This document shows positions 56,460 to 64,000 of a stretch of 64,000 bases of DNA, piece by piece. The DNA is taken from contig JBAIZL010000006.1 of assembly GCA_036971475.1 (NCBI GenBank), forward strand, positions 3,777,501-3,841,500, given 5' to 3'. Position 1 is the first letter of the stretch, and every line of letters starts with the position of its first letter. The DNA is from Prosapia bicincta (taxonomy: Eukaryota > Arthropoda > Insecta > Hemiptera > Cercopidae). Under the pieces are notes generated by a model. The model ran no database searches and was not told the origin of the DNA. It saw nothing but the letters and a program-made list of their open reading frames with translations. A program made the position numbers and the translations under genes.

Positions 56460-57209
56460 TCACCCCCACACAACACAAACACGCTGCCTTTAATCATATG
56501 TTACACCGTCTAATAAACATACCAATGCTACAGAAAGACTACGACGAAGAACTTAATACCATAAAATACATCGCCCTCAAAACGGCTACCAACACACACT
56601 CATAGACAACATTCTCAGGAAAATAAAACATAAACACCATCTAACAGCCACACAAACAAACCACACAAAAAATAACAAATACATATCCCTCACCTACCAC
56701 AATAAAAACACACACAAAATTGCCTCTACATTTAAAAAACTCCATTACCAAATATCCTACAAAACAACAAACACGCTAAGAAAACATATACAACTTTTCA
56801 AAAAGAAACTGACATATACAAACTCTCAGGTATTTACAAATTAACTTCCAACGATTGTCCCAACTATTACATCGGTCAAACCGGCAGGTCATTCTACACA
56901 CGCTTCGATGAACACATTACCCAAACAAAACAAACAAACCCTAAATCCAGCTACGCAAAACACCTAAATAACACCCGACACACACATACCGACATACACA
57001 CTAATTTAAATATTCTACACACATTAAAACAGAGTAAAAAACTAACAACCTTAGAAAAATATGAAATCTACAAACACTACGCAACAGACAGGGAAAATAT
57101 ACTTAATGACCACACACACTTTGAAGCCAATAGTCTTTTCAAATACATCACACAAGACGCCGACACCTCACCCAATGTCATAAATCCAACCCTGTCATAC
57201 CGTTTGTAA
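56460..57209 (+). pseudogene. Penelope-like retroelement relic 4, RT tail plus open GIY-YIG endonuclease
   Basis: 56475-56610 reads HKHAAFNHMLHRLINIPM and onward to a stop (THS-stop), the end of a Penelope-type RT. After breaks, 56817-57209 is an uninterrupted 130-codon frame: SGIYKLTSNDCPNYYIGQTG (GIY-YIG), RSFYTRFDEHI, then YAKHLNNTRHTH and LEKYEIYKHYAT before TAA. The endonuclease catalytic motifs (G-I-Y, Y-I-G, Arg in TRF) are all present. The element begins about 300 bp upstream of the P450 start codon, in the opposite orientation. Confidence 0.82.
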
Positions 57210-57565
57210 ACAGCCAGAAGCCGCTAGTAGAAGGTTAGCTTCGAAAAAGGAACGACCGTTTTGAAACGCGTCAGCAAGTAAGCAATTACGTATTCACATA
57301 GTTAAGTAGTGTAAAATTAGTTTAATATAAAGAATTGTATGTCGCAATTGTCTGTAGATTTAAACCTAAAAATAGCTTTTATTTAACTAAATAAATAAAA
57401 CCCTCTAGCCACAATACAAAAATCTTCATTTTACTACAATTACTTCACGTAAATTTTGAATACATGGTAATTACCTTCAAAAGTACTTCTGAAGATGGGT
57501 ACCATGTAATCAAAATGTGCATAAAGTAATTGTAGTAAAATAATAATTTTTGTATTGTGGTTAAG
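57210..57565. repeat. Terminal region of Penelope-like relic 4 with hammerhead remnants
   Basis: 57268-57279 reads GAAACGCGTC, matching hammerhead GAAA plus palindromic ACGCGU and C, though no upstream CUGANGA is clear. 57400-57560 is an imperfect palindrome (ATTTTACTACAATTACTT against AAGTAATTGTAGTAAAAT) with CTGAAGA at about 57491-57497 followed by GGGTAC/GTAATC, AAAA in place of GAAA and TGTGCAT. These look like decayed ribozymes. Confidence 0.5.
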
Positions 57566-58139
57566 GGGTTATATTTAATTAGTTAAAATATTAATCCACA
57601 GTATTCAACAAATTTATTAATTAATGTCATCTTATAATATTATTATTTCCTGAATTCGCAAATAAATAATAGTAATGCAGTATTGCCTTATTTATAATTT
57701 ATCTCTATACATAATTCATTGTTTATTAAGTACAATTAGGCGGTGTTCTCATACTGAGGTACACTTGCTGTCAGTTAGGCTACACTTTGTTTACCATATT
57801 TAAAGTTCGTCGCGTTAAAGTTTAAAAAAACTATATTATCCTACTTTATTCTTTAACTTTAATAAAGTATTTTCTGAAAACAAATACAACCAAACATATA
57901 AATACAAACATAATAACTATTTTCCGCTCAGTTAAAGTAAGAATAATCCTCCTGTACACATCAAAACATTGCACAAAACTATGAAATTGAGTGCATTATA
58001 TATTGTGAGTGAGTATAACAAATTTCTCATTATATTATGAGTTTCAATCTTATTCTTGTAAAATGTATAACTTATCAAATTTATCTGATTTAATTATATG
58101 AAATTAATTCCTTTCACTTAGAAATTTCTAGGTTGCACA
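57566..58139. other. AT-rich sequence, no gene seen
   Basis: Between the Penelope-like relic and the transposase fragment; nothing recognised. Confidence 0.55.
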
Positions 58140-58386
58140 TTTTCGTCTATAACTGGCGACCTAACCTTGGAGCGACGAGTGAAGGCGAGGGAGGTGAGGG
58201 TTAAGAATCAATGCTTTTCTGAAAACATTGGTTTTCTTGTAATTCTAACCGTTCTAATGGCACTTGTCCTATGGCTAGGCTATTCTATTCAGTCTCTCAC
58301 TGCCAGTTATCAAGTTCATTGTGTAGCTACTGTTGTTAAGTATAAATATATAAGTGTAACTGTTGTTACTGACGTATGCGGTTATC
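58140..58386 (+). other. Unidentified GC-richer stretch beside transposase fragment
   Basis: Contains ACTGGCGACCTAACCTTGGA and an open frame with a hydrophobic segment but no ATG start. The TGGCGACC motif resembles sequence after LTRs of some retrotransposons, but no LTR pair is seen. Origin unresolved. Confidence 0.25.
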
Positions 58387-58600
58387 ATGCCTTTTGTAGT
58401 GAATAAACTAAAACATAAGAAACTTCATAGTCACGCCCGTGAGACAGTTTTCGTGTTTTACAGTTTTGTGAAGAAGAAGGTCGAATCTTTAGTGATGAAA
58501 ATTTCCTGATTCGAGAGAAACCGTCTCAGAAGCGGTTGCAATCGGGCGACTGGAGTGTCACTGGAGATTGTGAAAAAGAGGAGAATGCATATCGGATGGC
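58387..58600 (+). pseudogene. DNA-transposase N-terminal fragment (HTH type)
   Basis: From ATG at 58387 the frame reads ...HKKLHSHARETVFVFYSFVKKKVES to a stop at about 58510. In the same frame after the stop, near 58515-58580, it reads RNRLRSGCNRATGVSLEIVKKRRM. The order (HS..RE.V..VY.F...., then ATGVS...V..I) resembles the N-terminal helix-turn-helix part of a transposase family common in insects, recalled from memory rather than searched. No catalytic domain is present. Confidence 0.45.
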
Positions 58601-60099
58601 CAAGTGTTTACAACTAATTAGTTTACAACTAATACACGTGTAAAAGCAAAATCACTGACTGCATTAGACGATTTTGAGAAGCTGATGAGGTGATATCTCA
58701 AAACATACAGCCGTACAGGTTTTGCTAACGTTAGCCGTAGAGTCAGCACAGTCTGTAAACGTGGCGGGAGGAGGGCGAGAGTCGTAGTACGCAGACTGGC
58801 TAGTAGCGGCCGAACCAGAGCGGTAATTATAGCGTTCCAGTAATACTACCTCCATTAAAATTTAAATGGGCTATTTGAGCTTCATGAATAAGCAGTATTG
58901 TTAAAACTATCTAATTGGAAGTTAAGTTACAATCCGCTGTGTTTGGTTTTCATATAAGCTACTGTGTTTAGTTTAATAAGGAATTAACTTAAGCTTTGAA
59001 ACATTTCATATTCCCTTTCAACAAATGTATAATTTGTGTTACGAGAACAAAAATTTATGAATATTTTTATTTTTTGTCAAAGTAAAAAAAAATACTGATA
59101 TTTATTACTTAAAAACTGTAAAAATGCAAAATAGGTGTCAACACTGTAATATTAATAAAATTTTGACTGAGGTAAACCTTTGAAGTACTTTTGTAATAAA
59201 ATAACAGGGTATAGAGCATGCAAGAGCTTTCAGCGAAAAATGTAACTAATTAAAGCCATACAAAACCTTAATAATTCTTTATGTTACGATATATTTTTAA
59301 AAATAAATGTCACAGAGTAAATAACTCTAATGTTATTTACCTATTTCATAATATTTACGGAGCCACGAATATTGACAATAAGAAGGTAACAAGATATATT
59401 TTCCTTAGATGTGTTACAACTGAGAGCTATATAATAATACGGCCGCGTGTTTACTCCCCCAAGCGTTAAGAAATGTTATTTTGTATCAGACGGTGACACA
59501 AATAAATGTTCCAGCACCACTGGATTTTTTCTGTGCTTACTTTTAATAACTTCTCTATGTTATGGTAGAACTCGCTCCTGTTTTATAAAACATTCGGGAG
59601 AACTTGAGCCTTTTGGAGATAAAAGAATTTCATTAAAACAGAGATGGGAGGAATCCTATTTTTATTTAAATAATACAAACAAAAATAGAGCTACTTGATA
59701 TTATTTTACTTTTGTTTTTTCTGTTACTTTGTTATTAAGAACATGTTATTACATGTTCTTACCTGTTACATTTTCTAATATTTTATTAGTTTCTTTACCT
59801 TTTTAATTAAAAAGTAAATTTAAATTTTTTCATAAGATTTATTAACTTTACTTCAAAATTTAAAAATAAAACTAAATATAAATATATAAAAAGAGATTAG
59901 TAGAAGTTTTATTTATTTAAAATCAGTAGGCCTATATGATAAGCTGCTTTCATTCGCCATTACGATCTGTCTGAAAAATTATTTTTAATTATTTTTTTGA
60001 ATACGTATATTTGGTTTTTATTGTATAAATTTCATGTTAGCTTTCTCAATACATTTAAACCAAATTTTAAAAATATTTCGCTGAAAAATTATTTTTTAT
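58601..60099. other. Mostly AT-rich sequence, no gene seen
   Basis: 58660-58860 is GC-rich (GGCGGGAGGAGGGCGAGAG) and may be the far end of the same DNA transposon as 58387-58600. Short open frames at 59281-59698 have no recognisable features. Confidence 0.5.
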
Positions 60100-60340
60100 A
60101 AACAAATAAAATTAATGTATCTTCCAATAAGCAAAATTATTCCAACATCTAACAAATTATATGAAAATTTTATCTTCGCTCGAGAGAAAAATTAATAATT
60201 ACAAACTCCAACAAACAATTGAAAATTTATTTCCACCAACGCATTTCAATGACAATGTCATCCTCATTAGTCACAGAATTTGACAGATTCTAAACTAGTT
60301 CTAAACTAAACGAGCTTGAAAAATAAATTAATACCCTTAA
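60100..60340. repeat. Unclassified tandem-duplicated repeat, segment A copy 1
   Basis: Closely matches 63019-63270: CCAACATCTAACAAATTATATG, TTTATCTTCGCTCGAGAG, CCTCATTAGTCACAGAATTT. Its - strand carries a decayed hammerhead-like stretch (CTAATGAGGATGACATTGTCATT, then GAAATGCGTT). Confidence 0.7.
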
Positions 60341-60358
60341 CACTTACCGTGCCAACCA

Positions 60359-60463
60359 CGTCAATTGACGGAACGCGGCGACACATGCAAGAATGCTTAC
60401 CACGTCATTTGACGTGATGCTCGTTTCAATGTGATTCTAATGCGTTGTTCCGTCAATTGACGG
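60359..60463. repeat. Three palindromes in the left end of the piggyBac-like element
   Basis: CGTCAATTGACG at 60359-60370, CACGTCATTTGACGTG at 60401-60416 and CCGTCAATTGACGG at 60450-60463, centred 44 and 48 bases apart. Regular spacing near the terminus suggests subterminal protein-binding sites (inference). Confidence 0.6.
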
Positions 60464-60617
60464 AGTTTAAATATCTTAGATTGTAGCGTAGATCATTTAG
60501 TTCAAACTACGGTCAATAGAGTGCATGAGTATACAGAAATTTCTTGTTTCTTTGCTTTTTCGTTGAGAACTGCTATAGTCGCAGTTGCGTGGCAGTCGTG
60601 TTCGTTTACGAAGCGTA

Positions 60618-62506
60618 ATGTGTACGTCCGGTTTGACTGATTCTGATAACATTGAGCTACTAAGTGATAGTGGTGATGAAGATTTATTTTTTGATGATTC
60701 TGATGACGATCCTGACTATGTTCAGCAGGAATTTCAACATAACCTAGGTTAGTAGAGCTATTCTTTCGTGTTATAACCTATAAGTTGTCGTGAGTTGGCT
60801 TTGTTTACAAAATGTTTACTGTCAATATTTCCTCATTTTCTGAATATAAATAGTACAAATTCTCTTCTAGAATTTTAGGAACTTTATTTTTGGTTCCAGA
60901 TTCAGATTCAGAGAATGAGGAAATCGTCGCGAATCAGACAATTATTGACAGCATACAGCCAATCCCTGTTACCTCCACGAGTAGAACCAAAGTCAGCCGG
61001 CCTACTGATTCTGAAATTGTATGGACCAACATGGATTCAACCCCAACTTTAGATGTTTTCAGTGGTTTCAGTGAGGTGACAAATAGTTTTGAACCTGATG
61101 AAAATAGTTCTGTGTTGGATTTTTTTTCACATTTTGTTGACAGTAATTTGATTGACACTTTCAAACAACAAACAAATTTATATGCAAGACAGATGTTGAG
61201 ACAATTGAGAAGTTCTCAGTCTTTGAAGCCTAATTCAAGGATGAATGAATGGAAATGTGTTACCCTAGTAGAAATAAAAAGTCCATTGCCATTATATTCC
61301 ACCAGAGCATCACCATTATTGATCACTGGAGTAAAGACCCTGTTGTTGCATGTACCTATTGCCCAAATATCATGAGCAGGAACCGTTTTTTACTTATTTT
61401 TTCTAACTTCCACATCAATGATAATTCTTCGCTGAAGAAAGGTTATGACCCCTGCATAAAGTTCGTCCTCATTGATACTATCCAGCTTCATTTTCAGCAG
61501 GCCTATCTGCCTGGTGAAAAAATAACAATTGATGAAGTTATGTGTGAGTTCAGAGGAAGGCTGCAATTCAAGCAGTATATGCCTCAGAAGCCAAGTAAAT
61601 ATGGCATAAAATATACATGCTTTCAGAAGCTGATACTGGATATGTATGGAATTTTAGTATTTACTGTGGTCTGAGCAATGTTATTATCAACATTGCGACA
61701 AGTTTATTAGGCAGCCTATCTGGAGTAGGCCGTACCTTGTACACGGACAGATACTATACAAGTCCTGATCTTGCAAGAGAACTTGAAAACATGAGAACAG
61801 CTCTTGTAGGAACAGTGATGAAGAATAGAAGAGGTTTGCCAAAGGATTTGAAAAGTCCAATTCTTGAAAGAGGGGAGCAAATTTATCGCAGGGCTGGAAA
61901 TCTTCTAGCTATATGCTGGAGAGATAAACGTCCAGTGTACATGCTGAGTACCAGACATGCTGCTGAAATGGTTTCATACAGGACAAATAGAGGAACTGAT
62001 AAAACTAAGCCAGCATGTGTTCTGGACTATAATCAAAACAAGGCTGGCGTCGACCGCACTGATCAGCTGATGTCGTATGGGGCATTTGACCACAAGACTG
62101 TCAAGTGGTGGAAAAGCTTGCATTCCATTGCCTTCTTATGTGTGTGGTGAATGCATGTATTCTTTACAATAAAGTAAAGGGAAAGATGGCAGTAACACAG
62201 TTTATAAAACTTCTGTGTACTGAATTGCCTCTTTGTGAAGATGATTCTCCACGGCCAAGTTCTAGTGGTGGCCAGCTAAGTAGGCTTTCTACTGGTAATC
62301 ACTTTATAGAAAGAATTCCAGCACCACCAGGGAATAGTAGAATACAGAGGATGTGTAAAGTGTGCTCTGTAAGAGGCAAGAAAGAAAGTGGAAAAGCCAA
62401 AAGAAAAGATACTTCCTGCTGGTGTTCAGTATGCAAAATAGCTTTGTGTATGGAACCATGTTTCAAAGTGTATCATTCAAAAAAGAATTTTTCCACATCA
62501 GTATAA
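60618..62506 (+). pseudogene. piggyBac-like transposase with three frameshifts
   Basis: A cut-and-paste transposase of TTAA-targeting elements. Exon 1 is 60618-60747 (acidic N-terminus, DSDNIELLSDSGDED), then an apparent intron with GTTAGT donor and CCAG acceptor (60748-60899), then exon 2 to TAA at 62506; about 580 codons, the family size. The three catalytic Asp regions are visible: KITIDEVM (near 61525), LYTDRYYTSPDLA (near 61740) and NKAGVDRTDQLM (near 62040), and the C-terminus has a Cys-rich CxxC zinc-finger-like domain (62350-62490). Frame is lost near 61275, 61615 and 62112; each break fits loss of a single base. No active protein could be made from this copy. The degree of preservation suggests a fairly recent insertion. 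Confidence 0.9.
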
Positions 62507-62588
62507 ATAATTTCAATCATTCAACATGAACAAATAATATATGTAGTGTGTTCTTATGTAGTTTGAATAGAAAGTTTAATTTTAGGAC

Positions 62589-62594
62589 AATAAA
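62589..62594 (+). promoter_or_regulatory. Polyadenylation signal of the piggyBac-like transposase
   Basis: AATAAA 83 bases after the transposase stop codon, overlapping a second one. Confidence 0.4.
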
Positions 62595-62836
62595 ATAAAA
62601 TATTTCATTTCAGTCAACTTTTTCAAAAACTTGAAAATCTGTGCTTTTTTAAAATTTGATAAATAATAATGTGTGGGGATAGAAATTTGGAAGTCATATG
62701 GTTGGGAAGATAAAGAAAGGAGCTTTAAATGAGGTAAAAAACATTTTCATAAGTAAAGTGGTTATTTTGTATCATAATTTTAAAAAGTTAAGAAAATGGC
62801 CGGCATACAGGAAATGGCTGGCGGCAATTCGACACT

Positions 62837-63018
62837 TGAATTTATATTAGCATGTTTACACTCGCTTATAGTAACACTTACTTTTTTGATTATTGAGGAC
62901 GACGTGTTTCGGGAGATGTGTCCCATTGTGAACTCAGGTCATAACTGACTTAGTTGTTTTAGGATAAAGTGGGGGTGGGGTGGATTTTTAACATTAGTAC
63001 TTTTAAAGGGTAATACTT
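62837..63018. repeat. Segment B copy 1 of the same repeat
   Basis: Matches 63271-63466: TTAGCATGTTTACACTCGC, TTTTGATTATTGAGGACG, GGGAGATGTGT, AAGTGGGGGTGGGGT, TTAGTACTTTTAAAGGG. It continues segment A across the piggyBac-like insertion. Confidence 0.75.
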
Positions 63019-63466
63019 TCAACAAATAAAATAATGTCTTTTTCAAAAAGCAAAATTAATCCAACATCTAACAAATTATATGACAATTTTATCTTCGCTC
63101 GAGAGAAAAAATAATACTTACAAACTCCAACAAATAATTGAAAATTTATTTCTTCCAACCCATGACAATATTCATCCTCATTAGTCACAGAATTTGACAG
63201 ATTCTAAACTATAATTTAAACCTAAACTAGTTCTAAACTAGAAGCGCTTGTAAAATAAATTAATGCCCTAAATATTTGAATATATATTAGCATGTTTACA
63301 CTCGCATATAGTAGCGCTTAGGTTTTTGATTATTGAGGACGCTGTTTTGGGAGATGTGTTCGATTGTGAACTCAGGTTATAACTGACCTCTTAGTTGTAT
63401 TAGCATAAAGTGGGGGTGGGGTAGATTTGGAAGATTAGTACTTTTAAAGGGTAATACGTAAAATAT
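63019..63466. repeat. Segment A and B copy 2 without the insertion
   Basis: A and B are contiguous here (junction about 63265-63275, reading ATGCCCTAAATATTTGAAT), so this is the paralogous empty site for the piggyBac-like element. Confidence 0.75.
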
Positions 63467-63600
63467 TACACCCTAACCTAAGAAAACTATGAGGTCAGTT
63501 ATGGTCAGAGTTCACAATGGGATACGTCTCCCAAAACAGCGTCTTCAATAGTTAAAAACGTAAACGCTACTATAGGCAAGTATAACATACTAACATAAGG
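63467..63600. repeat. Inverted copy of segment B
   Basis: The reverse complement reads AGACGCTGTTTTGGGAGACG, CCCATTGTGAACTC and CATAACTGACCTCATAG, matching segment B. With 63271-63466 it makes a large palindrome centred near 63466, a foldback or terminal-repeat organisation. Confidence 0.7.
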
Positions 63601-64000
63601 TCAGGTATGTAAGAGAAAAACAAGTAGCTCAAATGATGACGGAATCATATAATAAATTATTTATTGTCAGTTGGTAATAGTTAAAAAGTATTTTAATAAG
63701 AAATGTTGTCTTGGAATTATCTCTTCCAGACCAATTTGACTAGATGACTACACTTGGAAAAACAACACACACATTTTAAACTTATTTGACATATAATAAA
63801 TAATTATAATTTTAAAAATGTATAGTATTTCAATGACATTTTTTAAACACTAATAGCATTTTGTTAAGAGTGTATTTATGTTCATAAATAGTTGAGACAT
63901 TGTTATAAATGAGTATTGTAGCTAAACTAATCCTTATGAGTAAGTCAATGCATTATAATGATTTTAAAAATATTTCTTGTATCACTGCAGTTATTTTTGG
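63601..64000. other. AT-rich sequence, no gene seen
   Basis: Nothing recognised before the window ends. Confidence 0.6.

Larger units (their letters stand above)
60341..62836 (+). mobile_element. piggyBac-like DNA transposon (decayed)
   Basis: About 2.5 kb, the normal size for the superfamily. The left edge follows TTAA at 60337-60340 and begins CACTTACCGTGCC. The right edge is placed at about 62836 because the flanking repeat resumes there (compare 63271 onward); the TTAA on that side is not intact. It contains a transposase relic with three palindromes near its left end. Terminal inverted repeats are only weakly visible (GTGCCAACCA against TGCCGCCAGCCA). Confidence 0.78.

Noticed and set aside
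58167..58406. 79-codon open frame with a hydrophobic segment on the + strand
   Set aside because: Begins at a TTG, with no ATG or splice acceptor supported, and sits in transposon debris.

Overview
This is a eukaryotic, strongly AT-rich window with long introns, GT-AG splice sites, very many (TA)n, (CA)n and (CT)n microsatellites, and a dense load of decayed transposable elements. The two host genes (an agatoxin-like neuropeptide precursor and a CYP4-clan cytochrome P450) together with Penelope-like and piggyBac-like elements point to an arthropod, most probably an insect. The order cannot be fixed from this sequence alone.

Layout. 1-8.9 kb: no host gene; a decayed Penelope-like retroelement (2.3-3.1 kb), hammerhead palindromes beside (TA)n, a 38-bp tandem repeat and a ~115-bp satellite array (7.03-8.14 kb). 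8.9-15.3 kb: a three-exon gene on the + strand for a 101-residue secreted, eight-cysteine, C-terminally amidated agatoxin-like peptide. Its 4.9-kb second intron is full of repeats. 15.3-31 kb: no convincing gene; interspersed repeats, microsatellites and ribozyme palindromes. 31.2-56.2 kb: a complete twelve-exon P450 gene on the - strand, 523 codons once spliced. Its introns hold Penelope-like relics, a 3.2-kb minisatellite, a 24-bp tandem array and several ribozyme palindromes. 56.4-57.6 kb: another Penelope-like relic, about 300 bp upstream of the P450 start codon, whose GIY-YIG endonuclease reading frame is still open. 58.2-58.9 kb: fragments of a DNA transposon. 60.3-62.8 kb: a piggyBac-like element, nearly full length but broken by frameshifts, sitting in one copy of a tandemly duplicated repeat whose second copy (63.0-63.5 kb) lacks the insertion.

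Most unusual content. At least a dozen loci carry hammerhead (type I) self-cleaving ribozyme cores: CUGANGA, a stem-loop II, GAAA, then a very short self-complementary stem III ending in UH. Most sit in head-to-head palindromes bordered by (TA)n tracts. They fall into at least four families with different palindromic stem III sequences (AAGCUU, AUGUACAU, ACGCGU, AACGUU). One family forms the inverted ends of a Penelope-like element that still encodes reverse transcriptase and endonuclease, which ties the short palindromes to that class. Hammerheads in Penelope-like elements are established knowledge. The number, the palindromic pairing, the (TA)n borders, the deletion derivatives without a ribozyme, and sense-strand copies inside introns of both host genes are what deserve attention here.

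The two host genes are unrelated in function: one encodes a neuroendocrine peptide, the other a membrane-bound endoplasmic-reticulum monooxygenase. They are linked only by sharing a repeat-rich neighbourhood. All exon boundaries were assigned by eye from splice consensus, reading phase and conserved protein motifs.
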